From Thuidium tamariscinum (taxonomy: Eukaryota; Streptophyta; Bryopsida; Hypnales; Thuidiaceae), in contig OX344750.2 of assembly GCA_947034885.2 (NCBI GenBank), positions 41,712,821 through 41,776,820 on the forward strand: a DNA stretch of 64,000 nucleotides. Direction: 5' to 3'. The position numbers and the translations under genes were made by a program. Position 1 is the first letter of the stretch. The number at the start of each line of letters is the position of its first letter. The notes under the pieces were generated by a model, which was not told the DNA's origin, did no database searches, and was given only the letters and a program-made list of their open reading frames with translations. Positions 37,492-49,075 of this stretch are shown in pieces.

Positions 37492-37565
37492 CACCTTGAA
37501 AGTGGTTGAAAATTTGAAGGGTACAAGGCACCTTGAAAGTGGTTGAAAATTTTAAGGGTAAAAGA
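37492..37565 (+). repeat. 37-bp tandem duplication
   Basis: CACCTTGAAAGTGGTTGAAA starts at 37492 and 37529, two nearly identical units. Confidence 0.85.
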
Positions 37566-37783
37566 CACCTCACTGTCTATCACTCTGTTTGCTGCCTTTT
37601 TGTACCTACACGTGAATGAAAATTTGTGACGTCCTTAACAGCGTTTCAAGGGTTTAATAACAATATGGCACTCACACAAACAACTCCATATTGTCACAAC
37701 GTCACATAACTCCATACTATCACTTGCTGCTGTGACATTCAAGAGGTCTGGGTAAACTCTAAGAAAACTATCCAAAGCATCCT

Positions 37784-38300
37784 TTGTTCTTGCGTGTACA
37801 CTACCCCCATACATTGCACGAAACATTATCTCTAAAGTTGAGTGAGGAAAATGTTCTAGGGTTCGGAGAATATTTTAGGGCTTGGAGAGCGCATAGCACG
37901 CATCACCCTCGCGAACCAGCGAAAACAACCGCAGTCACCAAAACGAGCTGCTTGATAATTCGTCCAGAGGAAATAGAACGATCAACTGTATGCATCAAAG
38001 TGAACCACGGGTCCACCGAAACGGAGCCCAGGCTTTCTGTAGAGCACAAACAATTCAGTTTCAGTTCAGCCTTGAAACAAGGTAGTCATGGAATCGACTA
38101 CCTCGACGATAAGAAAGCTGAACTAACTTCGCAACGCCACATTAGGTTCAACCGACAAGAGGAGATTGACAGTGTCTGCGTCGAAGTGAACCATGAGTTC
38201 AGGGATGATTAGAAACTCAGGCTTTCTGTAGAGCAGCGGATTATTCTCAGTCCCACCTGAACACAAGGTAGTGAGAGGGCTAACTAACTCGTTGATACAA
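37784..38300 (+). other. Open frame of 142 codons over a diverged direct duplication
   Basis: The frame runs to a TAG at about 38,210. Two nucleotide units share AAGTGAACCA, CAGGCTTTCTGTAGAGCA, ACAAGGTAGT and CTAACT, starting near 37,965 and 38,165. In protein the repeated motif is EEI...VC(I/V)(K/E)VNH. The second unit has stops, so if this was coding it is broken. Family unknown. Confidence 0.3.
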
Positions 38301-39464
38301 TAAAGCAGGACTAGATACGGAATACATACAAGAGCAGATGTTAGAAACAGACGCACACACGAAAAACACGTTCACATAGACATAACCCTTCCTGCTAAGG
38401 TACAAAGGCAGACACGGAACGCGGTCATGCGCAACGACAATCGAGACGGACCGCAGAAGCCGCTCCTGTAGAAGAGAATTCTGAAAAGATACAACTGCGT
38501 TTCTGGGAGAGGACTTCTGACTTTATGTTGGTATTAGGGTTTGGATGCCGGAGCAGCCGTTGTTCCCGAATAATCGTGTAACCCTAATTCTGTATCTACT
38601 TTCTGACAATGCATTCATACCTCGCTAGTCGCTAGTGACGCTGCCTCGGGGAACATATGAACTCCTATTACCACGCTCATGCATATTTCACAACTCGACT
38701 TTAATCAGAACATGACATATTATGAGGAATGTGCAAGAAATGTGCAAGTAGAGTGTGTCGCTTGAGTATAGTGGTTTCTCGAACTGTTTGGGATGAGATG
38801 CATTTTATGATGAAGATTTTCAATAAGATTGGTGACAAGCAGATGACAGTCAGTGCTCAATTATTAAACTTGTTTCTCATCTCCTCACTTGATGAAGGCA
38901 CAAGTAAATTCTTTTGTTGTCAGTTTCACCTTATTCAAGTGAGCAATGGTTAGTCCTCTCTGTTAACATGATACGGTAATCTGCAAAGGAATTCTCAAAG
39001 ATTTTTCAGTGGGTGATTGCCCTGATTGTCAATCAGTGTCCATTCCTCCAGTTCTGAAAAGCCATCGGCACAGTGAATCTGATTTGACCTCAATCTCCTG
39101 TCTCCTAGGGGTCCGCTCTGTTGAGAGGCAAGGTACACATTGTCCTACATGCAATGAGAATTCGTTTCGGCCAATAAAGAACTGTCAAAGACGTTGGATC
39201 AAGTACCGACCAGTCGCTGTGCGTTCTAAACTGTGCCAAATCCGGCCTGGAATTGCGTGACGCAAGCGGCAATGTCGTGATTTGGGTTTGAGCGGCCATG
39301 ATGTCAGAGTTTCGGCAGGCCGCAGGGGAAAGCAAGGGGAATGTGGCCATTCCAACAAGTACTGCCACACCGCGGACGCCAGGATCCAGTGAAACAAGCG
39401 CAGGAACGGTTCAGGCTCAACACTGTGGTTGAATGATTCTGGAAATCATGGAAACCGGGAATGA
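38301..39464. other. Mixed-composition DNA, no gene recognised
   Basis: A TTAGGGTTTGGATG context near 38,528 starts a 27-codon frame (MPEQPLFPNNRVT). A 44-codon frame begins near 39,300 (MMSEFRQAAGESKGN). Both look more protein-like than their surroundings, but neither could be linked to further exons. Confidence 0.25.
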
Positions 39465-39791
39465 TTGGCGTGCTTTTTTCTACGTCTCCCCGTACAGCAG
39501 CCGACGTTGCGCACGCTCAAGGGAAATCGGGAATTGAAAGCGTCTGAGAAGCAGCACATCGTTGGTGTCAATCCGCGAGGAGCCTCGCATCCCGGGATCA
39601 GGACTTCGGGAACTTCAAGGAGCAGGATCACATGCAAGCGATTCAGCATCCTCGTGAGCGCTTCGGCCGATTCTTCTTCCGATTCTCCGAGGGCGAGGGC
39701 GAGGCCGATTTATTCGATCGCTATCACCATCTCGTATGTGATTCTCCAATACATCGCATTTCCTCTGCTGCAGGTCGCTCTTCGGGTTTGA
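39465..39791 (+). other. Unrecognised 108-codon frame, possible first exon of a plastid protein
   Basis: The predicted N-terminal 60-70 residues are rich in Ser, Thr, Arg and Lys (SRSRITCKRFSILVSASADS), like a transit peptide. They are followed by a hydrophobic stretch YSIAITISYVILQYIAFPLL. A CAG|GT donor follows directly (near 39,775). No acceptor exon could be found in the next 2 kb, which is AT-rich, so this may be a gene fragment or chance. Confidence 0.25.
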
Positions 39792-42321
39792 AGATGAAAG
39801 AGTGCTGAATTTGTGACAATCGCTCAGTAACATTCTTGAAAATAGCTCCATGCCCTAATTAGGACAATATCAGCCCAGAACTTGTGATCATCTTATACAT
39901 TAGGGTAGTCACACTTTCTCTAAGAAGCGAATTAAGAATGAGAAGTTGGTAAGAAGCCAATGGAGCTGTTGTGTGAAGGTGTGACACCCTTTTTTGCTAT
40001 TTGGGGCATGGTGATTGAAAATTGGTTAACTCCACAACTAGATGCAGAAAATAGGGGCCCAATTAGAGAGATGAGAAGATGAAGAATCATATTGCATGCA
40101 CATGCTTAAGTGCTTGAGTGATAAAGGGCAATGAAGGGCTGAAACAATGGAGTACAAGGTAAGAAATTTTTTGGAAGAGGAGAAGAAACATCATTCTTGA
40201 TTCTATAAACAACCAACAAGGAAGTGCCATTAGTATATTCTCTAAGAATTGAAATTGAGGTGAAGAAGGTATAACTAGTCATTCATTGACACATATCTTT
40301 ACAACTTCCATAGTCACTTCAAGTATTTTAAGGAACAAGCTCTCGAAATAAGTCACTTCAATGACACTGACTTCTTGACAATAGATCTTCTTGTGAATCG
40401 ATGTCACTTATAACCAAGTGAAAGTAGAACATTGTTGCATGCCATTTTTAATCACATTGACTATATCCAAATCATATTATGATTTCTTTAATATGATTTC
40501 AAATGAATTAGAATGATAAGTGCACTTATAAAACAACTTGATAGTGCTAGAATGAACACAACCAAAACCTAACACCAAACCAAAAACTAATGCAATGGAC
40601 AATTCTTAAGTATTTAAATCCCCTCAATGTATGACAACACTACATTTAGGGCACATTTAGGGCTCCCAAAGGCAAGACCTTTCTAATAGTACAAGCTTCT
40701 TGGAGAACCTATGGTATGACATCAAGTCTCAAAGACTAATTAACCACAAAAGTGTAAGAAGTGAACTTATTGATCATCTCTCATGGGTTGCCTTGCAACA
40801 CCTCTAAAGGCATGCAACAAGCAAGGGAAGGGTTAAAGAGCTCTTTCCTTTTTGTTTAGAGCAAGTTGTTTCTTTAAAGGTGCACTACCAATAAAAGATG
40901 TTTTTGACACTTCTTTTCAACACAATTTTAAATACCAAAGTGTTGAATAACAAGATGTTATAAAATTCATAACACTTTGACACTTTTTCAATACTAAAGT
41001 GTCAATAAATAAGATTTTTATTGGTAATGGAAGTTTAGGTGAACTTGCTAGGAGAGGTTATGAATTGAAAATATTCATCTATGATGAATAATAAAATTCA
41101 ACGTTTTGTATTGATAGGTTGGTTCTTCCTACACTATTGTTGAAATTGGATCACTTTTTTTATCCTATTCATGCAAATCCCATATTAACTTCTAACCAAT
41201 TACTCCGTATAAGATTTGTAGTATGCAAAAGTAAAAAAGAATCTCCACGACCAATTGTAATGCCACTATTGTTGTGTCAAAGTATAAGAGAGAGAACTTC
41301 CAACCATTCAAGACAAACTGAAAACCATGGGAATGAGGTCTCTGCCTTACATGCACAACCTCTTGCCCATGTACCCATTCCCACATACCCCTGATTCTTC
41401 AATGTTTTTTAGACTCTGCAAAACTTGAATGTATCGGTATTCCATTTGATGCCATGGGAGAAAGAGACAACACAAAACCTATTCATCTAAAAATTGAATA
41501 CTTCGTAGTTTCTTGTCGACATCTGTGAGACCTTGTCCTTTCAGAGATCAAGGATACAAAGATTATATGATTATGCAATCAAATTTTTGTGCAGAGTTTC
41601 TTGTCCCCAGCTTTCAAAAGACACTTTCTACCTTCCCAATGTGACTGGCAGTCCAGCCAACTTGCTGTGTTGCCCTGACAAGAGCCACTGCAGAGCACTT
41701 TCTACGGCTACCTTACCCTGGTGCACAAACCTCCTTTGGCCATGCATGGCCTCGGAAACAACGCCAGAGGAGAAAGAGACAACACAACCTCACCAACGAC
41801 AAGACCGGCAACTCGAATGAGACAGTGAGCTCACATTTTCAATAGAAGACGATACACACACAAGTCTTCAATATATCCAGTTATGTACAACCTTCTGTAA
41901 ACCCCCTGGGAATTGTCACAAAATACGGTTGAGAACGTCATGATCCATACCAGTTCTCGAAACGCATCCACGCCTATACACTCTCAGTAGGCTACATTCT
42001 ATTCGACACAGGCAGGCTGGTGCAACATATACCGTAATTAGCTAGTCTATGAAATGGCAAAGCAAACTGGCTACCAACTCGGGAAAATTTGTAGTTTCAC
42101 ACAGCTGTGAGCGGAAGCACGGAAGCAAGCCTAAATCTCTTCTGGAGTGAGTCCACGGATACCAAAACATTGCGATATTTTTCGACATAATTCTGAAACC
42201 TGCACAACTGTAGTGTCGAGACTTTCTGATGAGAGTATTCAGAAGCACACCAAGGGCACATGATTTGATGCACAGCTTCTGAAATGACCCACCTGGTGAA
42301 GAGTGGTACAAACGGGTATCC
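39792..42321. other. Intergenic DNA including the 3' flank of SCAI
   Basis: 39.9-41.1 kb is AT-rich and featureless. 41,500-42,321 is of normal composition and probably contains the SCAI 3' UTR (minus strand). Frames at 41,119-41,394 and 41,533-41,820 match nothing known. Confidence 0.4.
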
Positions 42322-45300
42322 TCAGTTGCCACCAAGGCCATGGTTGTTGAAATCCTCAACAATCGACTGGACTGAGGATCTGTTCGAAGTGACATCTGAA
42401 CCTGCAGACCCTTGTAACGATGCAGGAAACTCGAACTGATCAGCTACCCCAACGCTGCTTGCAAGGTAGAACACCATGGACCCCACGATCGGTGTATTGG
42501 GAAGAACTTCCTCGGGCAGAGCAGGACAACATCGTGGTAGGAACTCAGGCTTGTCACGAAACTTTGAATGCAGTGCAAAAACTCCTCGACAGAAGATGAA
42601 TCTGCAGAGGTCAAAGCCAAATATGAGATTCAGTTGTTTCGAAACCAACGCATAATTTCTTCGCATGGTGGGCTCTGTATGCACTAACCGAGTAGTGGCT
42701 TAGCTAACTCCAATTACTTACTGGGTGCCCACACTACCAAAGTAGCGTCAATTAGCAAATTGGTGTTAATTCCTGCTAACTAAAGCCTCCATTCTATTCA
42801 GTGTTACCTTATCCATGATTAATGTCCTATCAAAACAGCGAGCCATAGGAAAAATAGATTATTTTTGATAAACAGTGAACTTGATTTCACCGTAACTAAT
42901 GACTTAAGAAACTATTGAGATAACAGTCACTCTCAATCAACACGTGACCAGGAGATCCAAAGCTAACTAAAGAGAGTTCCAATCTAGTTCTCCAAGAGAT
43001 ACATTAATAAATGGTGTTTGGATTCACTAGGTAGAATAAATGGTGTGGTTGGCAAAGAACTTTAATTAATTTCCATCCGATAATTTAACTCTCGAATTTC
43101 AAAGAAGTAGAATGAGGTCCATTCACGCTTAGTGTTCAGAATGACATCAACAAGGGTAATAGGGCTGAATTTAGGTGCAACTTTGGACTAGGCTCACAAT
43201 GTTAACACCAAGTGTGAAAGGACCTCAATTGTGCCCATCCCAATGACTCGAAGTACCAACACAACGACTAAGTAGCAGTATTCAGCAAAATGAAAAGTCT
43301 AATTCCCCGTTAGTTACGATGCACAAACAAGGTTACTAAACTTCCAGCTACCTAACATGCATTAAGGCACCAACTCCTGTAACTGATTGGTGCTTCTCAG
43401 TTGGTGCGTATGGAGCCGAAAAAAGCTACAGAACGGAACTGTAGTCCAACCTAGAATACAACGAGTCTGCACAATGAGGTAGGGAAGGGGGGGAGGGAAA
43501 CTGTACCTTAGTACAAGCTGACGAAGAAACGGATCATATAATACACGGGCCCAGACGTGGCTGATAGTAGTTGAAGATGCAAGGATGTTGCCCAGGTCTG
43601 CAAGTAGTGTTGAAAAAAACTTCTCTGTATGTTCAAGTTGGCCCTGCTCATGCATTTAAAGTTTTGTTACAAAATGCAGCTTTTCTAGTGCAAGGAAATC
43701 GACCATCGAAAGCTTCGCAAATCTGAACTCTGGCAAGAATGTCAGAACAAAGCTTAAGACAATGCAGAGGATAAACTAGGACTTTAAGAGGGAAATCACC
43801 TATTTCAAACTTAAAATGCAGGACAACATGAGAAGTTTAGCTCCCAAGTGTCTGCTTCCATATTTGTACGAATTAAAATACATTGTTTAGAAAACTTCAA
43901 GGACGGTAATGATATTCACCAACAGAAAGAAGAAATCATACCCGACGTTTTTGGATGACAGAAATATGTCACTGAAAGTTCCTCTAATCGACTATTAGCT
44001 TCCAAATTGGACTTTCTGTTTTTACTTTGGGCAAGGAGGGTTTAGATTAACAAAGCAATACACATGAGACATACCTTCTGCAAGCTTGAAACTGAGATTC
44101 CAACAACTCGACAAAACGCTAGAAACGGGGCAGTAAGGAAAAATGTGAACACATTGCCACAGCTGTTGGGATATGATACAGAAGCTGGGACTCCTACGCC
44201 TTTCTCATCAGGCTGCACACTAGGTGACAGCAGTAGAACTGCTGGTTCTCCTCTCTCGTTCCCACTGAGGCTCTGCAAGCAGTAACTCCTGGTCAACTAG
44301 TTATCATGCAATAAGACCCCAGACTGAAACACACAGTTGATAAGAAAAACATATCCTATGCTGATGCAGGTAAGGCACTTAGCAACTTCAACAAACTCTC
44401 ATGAAATGTTTTCAAACTCTTGCATAAAATGCTGCTTAACGCGTAATGTTTTTTCAGAAGCTCTTGGGGAAATTGCATTTAACTGTGATCGTATTAGTAA
44501 AATCACAAAAGCAGGATTTTCATCCAGATACAATGTACAGGCATTCTAAAAAAAGGCTTTATCACATCAGCAAATTACCTCAAAGACCGAACTGTTGTCA
44601 CTGTCAACCACAATGAACAAAGGTCGCCGCGTAAAAGGAAGAATGTCACTCGGATAGAGGAAGTTGTCACCTGTGTAAGACATAAATCAAAGCAAGAAGT
44701 CAAAACTGATTCAAGACCAGACATTTGCAGAGACCAGTCACCCTTCGTAGGTACACAAATCTATCTAAACAGGAGTATTCAAGAGTCACTTTTCTTTGTA
44801 TATTCTCAAAAGAAAAGTCAAAATGAAAAATGGAAAATGAAAATTTACTACCTGGACTGCGCCTTGACCCCAGCCAAAGCCCAGGGGAGGAGATACCAGC
44901 TGACTCCAATGATGATACTCGATCCCCAAAGACACCTTTCCTCGGACTATCTGCCGGAGTACTTGCTGTGGATGCGTCACTATGATCCACATCCGTGCCC
45001 TCGGTACCAGCAGGCTTCATATAAGATTGAATGTGACTGATTGTCAACTGGTTCAAGCTTAGCGTCGGAGTAAGAGAAACGATCTTATTTCCAGAAGGCA
45101 TATCCATCGTCAAGTTTGCTGAAGATGCGTGAGAAGACGCCAACCGTGCTGACTTGCCTACATTCGAAAGAATAGATTAAAACCCCAACGATAGATAGGC
45201 AACATACACCAAGAAAGAAAAACAGGTAAAAATAATAAGTACCTGATGCAGCTACATAAAGCAATATACAAGAATTAGCGGGCACCTCTTCACACACTGT

Positions 45301-47111
45301 AGCCAACACCTGGAATGAGGCACATGTTAGGCAAAAATCAGAGCCCCAATCACATAATATTCAAAAAGAGATCTGTGATTCAACAAGGGTCGGCTTCAAT
45401 AGCCAAACTCTAGTACCAAAATCGAGAAAAGACGCACAAAGTCGGGTTCACTCACTAGAAGCAAGTGCTGGACTGATGGACGATACAAGATGTACTTGTG
45501 GGGATTGGGTGGCAGGCTTGGATCCGGAATTTCCTCCACTACTCCAACATGCCCTGATGCACTCATCTTACTGCTGGGTTCACCAACTCGTGTGCGATAT
45601 AGAGAACCACTTGGCTCCCACTCCAGAGCTTGCAGCATTCGGAATGTATCCAAAGATAGCTCACTGAACTTGACCTGAAAGCAAACATAATTTGATAGAT
45701 ACGGATACTCCATAGACGTCCAATAAATGACATACTGTAAGGCATACTAAAAAAGAGTCGACCAGAGACATGACTACCAACCTCACTGTGATAGTAGCTA
45801 GCAAGAATAGCATCCTCCAGTCGCAGAGGTTTGGCACCTTCCAGCCTATCAACCATCGGAATTGATGCAGGGTGAGGATCCAGAAGCACACTGTATCTTA
45901 AAGGCCTGCTGATCTCACACGCAGCATCCGCTTTCATGAAACGAATGATCTCTTGCACTACCACCTTCCACTCCCGTGCGTCGATGCCCTGTACCCACAG
46001 CAAACATGTCCACATCCCTGAGAACACACAAATTGCTAAACCTTCTCAAATATATGTGATCCAAAGCTATAAATAAAGTGTGTAGTATAAAACGTGATTA
46101 AGTTTTCACCCCTTAAAAGAGATCAAGTATTCATAGTTTTACAATGACTGTTTTGATCGATAACATTGTGAAAGGTCACTAGTTCAAATAGGGTCAAGTT
46201 TTATATCAGTGAAGAACATTGCATTTGTTGATGAGAAAATACACTTAAGAAAGTCCATATAGGGACTGTTCAAAATTTCTAAACAATGAATTGGAGGCTC
46301 ACTTCGGGCTTCTAGGCCCTTAACATGCACGCGGAGATTTGGAAAAAAAAAATAGAAAGAATCTGCCAAAAACAACATGGCTTTATTGAACCTGGTAAGC
46401 GCGGCCGAATTCCTCAACAAGGAGACGAAGCTGGCGAACCAGCAGGTGCACCATCTCCCGCCGGTTGAGGAGTAAGCAAATCACAATGAACCGTGCGCAG
46501 TAGCGAAGCTGTTTGTTGGCCAACGGAGCATCCTTATCATTGTCTTTGAAGTAGTCTCGAGTCAAGATGGCTTCGTAGAAAATGAAAGACTCAGACAGAA
46601 ACTTGGCATCGCTCGTGCGGAGGTAATAGTTGTAGTACAGCTGGCCAATCCGAGAAGCGATTTCACCGATTTCCCATCGTTTCAAGCCAACCTCCACCAG
46701 TTGGTGACGATGCTCCTGCTGGAACTTCCACAGCTTGGAATACACCTGGTGCATGTCGAAACAGGTTCGTCAAAAGGAACTGAATTCTACATTAGAAAAT
46801 GAGGCTTGTAAAAACTGTCACATTTCTAGGTTCTATCAAAGTCAGAGATGGTTCCATGGGATAGCAATACGTATGGTTCAAGGGTAGTCTAAGTCTAGGC
46901 ACATGATTGGGATCCAACTACAACTGGATTGTGCACGAGACAATGTGGAACTTAATTTGCAGCCGGAATTTACCTGAAAGGCTTTGTGGAAATAGTAATC
47001 CCATTTGTTACGGCCGAAAGGAGGAAAATCCCGCAGTCGAGCGAACTTGCTGTACGCCTTGTCGACCAACGCTCGATATTCCTCACTAGGAAAATGAACC
47101 ACAGGTCCCAT
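42322..47111 (-). CDS. SCAI: SCAI homologue (protein SCAI family), 10 exons
   Basis: Exons on the minus strand, in order: 47111-46974, 46745-46392, 45988-45782, 45674-45456, 45309-45243, 45157-44852, 44670-44579, 44272-44075, 43643-43507, 42601-42322. All nine introns are GT-AG and all phases join, giving 1998 nt and 665 aa. The ATG at 47111 is the first after an in-frame TGA just upstream. Recognisable family blocks are RWEIGEIASRIGQLYYNYYL and NRREMVHLLVRQL (exon 2), LDTFRMLQALEWEPSGSLY (exon 4), ILPFTRRPLFIVVDSDNS (exon 7), FTFFLTAPFLAFCRVVG (exon 8), and DPFLRQLVLR joined across intron 9 to FIFCRGVFALH. Exon 6 (about residues 329-431) is a Ser/Thr-rich, poorly conserved linker. Animal SCAI is a nuclear cofactor that represses MRTF/SRF transcription and acts in double-strand-break repair; the plant role is not established. 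Length is close to the roughly 600 aa I recall for seed-plant homologues. The gene looks intact and stands alone. Confidence 0.95.
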
Positions 47112-48310
47112 CCCGTTTCTCAACACTCATGTCACAGTTTTACTGCCACGCCCACCATCACATGTCATTCCCACACAATCCGAAGAGGTTTTTACAAAAT
47201 CCACAAATCAAGAGACCAAATTAATTGAGTGCATGTATCTCAGTTCAGAAATTGGTCGCCCCATGCCATTTCATACATGCACATACCTCCCTCGCGAACA
47301 TCGCAGCTCACCTCGCCTCACCCAATCATCGCAAAACTAGCTCATGCAACAATCAAACCTTCAAAACCACAAGAAAAAAATACTCCCGTCAATTTAAAAA
47401 CATACGTTGGAATAAAGAAAAGCGAGATGCTTGACTCAGGATATGATGCCCACTAGTGGTTTAGCTTTCGGCTGAAACCCAACCCAACGCACAATACGCA
47501 AATTCAATCCACAAGACACAAAATCAACCTTCAGAACCGCGATTAGAAGGAGCAGTACCCGTGACCTAGACCACAATCAAAAGCGCAGCATCCCCTTGAA
47601 CTCCATAAAACTCCGCAATCTCGTCAATCAACCGCAACGTATAAACCCAAACTCCTCCAAACTTCTCCAAACTCCACCAAACCTTAAAACATCATCAAAA
47701 CTTTGCAAACCTTCGCCCAAAGCCTCCCGAATTTCAAAACAGTGACAGAGCTAAAACGAGACGCAGCCCGTTGATCTAGCTCTTTCACCCACGCCAAACG
47801 CGAGCTCGCATTTCCCCCCCTCCCTGCCAAAGTGGGAATTCGCCAACCCCAAGAGATGATGAGATCACACGCTGCGTGTGGAGTACTCGATAACGATCAA
47901 GCTCTATAGTTTCCGCGGGCTATGGCGGATGGGGAATTAATAAGCATAGAGCAGCTTGCGATAGGGTCGAGGCTTGTGCTTCGTCTTCTTCTGCTTCCTC
48001 TTCTTCAACTGACGACAGTGATGTTGATGATGCGATTGCAGAACCAACTAATAAGGCGGAAAGGCGGATATGCGCAATGGCCGCTTGGCTCGTAACGAAC
48101 TGCCGCTGCGCCTCCAGCCCAGCCCGAGGCCAAGTAATCGAAGCACTAATCAGGTTTGATTAGCTTAATTCAGGGGGAATAATTCTGATTACGGGGCATA
48201 ATATAGTGTGGGTGGAGTTAGGGCTGACCTCTGCGGATTACAGGGGGTAAGTTAGAGAAGTGGGTAATTTCAGGGTTTGCTCTGGATGCGGCAACCATGA
48301 TACTGGAAGC
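47112..48310 (-). promoter_or_regulatory. 5' flank of the SCAI homologue
   Basis: This stretch is moderately GC-rich compared with the AT-rich DNA beyond 48.3 kb and most likely carries the promoter and 5' UTR. A 57-codon open frame on the plus strand (ATG near 47921, starting MADGELISIEQLA) resembles nothing I know and is probably chance. No firm promoter motif was found. Confidence 0.4.
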
Positions 48311-48725
48311 TTTTGGTGTTAAAGGTTTTTTTAATTAATTTGGACAGGGTTGGACAGCTGGCGATGGGAGAGGCTCATTTTGAAATATTAACTTAAGGGT
48401 GATATAAGGTCAGTTTCTTTGTTTGGTCCGTTGGGCTGGTTTATTAGGGTATTCCTATGTGGAGTTTGGAGCCTCCTCACTTGGCTCTAATTACACTTTC
48501 CTTGCAAATCTTAGGAAATACTCCTTTGTGTGAACATTTGGTTGGACAACACACTAAACTCGACTCCTAAATGCTCAAAACTCAAGTTCTAAAGAACAAA
48601 ATTGTACAAGAAATTCATTTGTTTAACATACATATGTTTCATTAGAGAGAGTTGAGTATACAAGAAGAAGACGGGGAAACAAAAGTAGGGTTTTTTTCCC
48701 TTGCAGATATGAACTGTTGAAGTGG

Positions 48726-49075
48726 CACTATTGTTGTACTATGATGTGAGAGTCTGGACCTTGCGAACAACAAGAAAGCAATATGCAATTCCAAGGTACA
48801 GTCAAATTATGATAGCAATAGTCTTTTGTACTTTAGTGCATGCGCTATTGTTGTACTATGATGTGAAAGTCCAAACCTTGTGAACAACAATAAAAGTGAT
48901 ATATGACTCAAACGTGGAGTCAAACTGTGATGGTGATAATTTTTTGTACTTTAGTGCAGGTACTATTGTTGTACTGTGATGTGAGAGTAAAAACCTTGCA
49001 AACAGAAATATAGTGATTTGTGACTCTAGGGCAAACTCAAACTATGATGGCAATAGTCTTTTGTACTATAGTCTG
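48726..49075 (+). repeat. 118-bp tandem repeat, three copies
   Basis: CTATTGTTGTACTATGATGT starts at 48728, 48845 and 48963, each with ACCTTG.GAACA.CAA, TCAAA.TATGAT and TTTTGTACT.TAGT. Much older relatives of the unit recur at about 49,670-50,450, with spacing near 240-260 bp. Confidence 0.85.

Noticed and set aside
42042-42395. 117-codon minus-strand frame overlapping the last SCAI exon
   Set aside because: Different frame from the conserved SCAI C-terminus; a shadow.
45490-45678. Plus-strand frames opposite SCAI exon 4
   Set aside because: Antisense shadows of a conserved exon.
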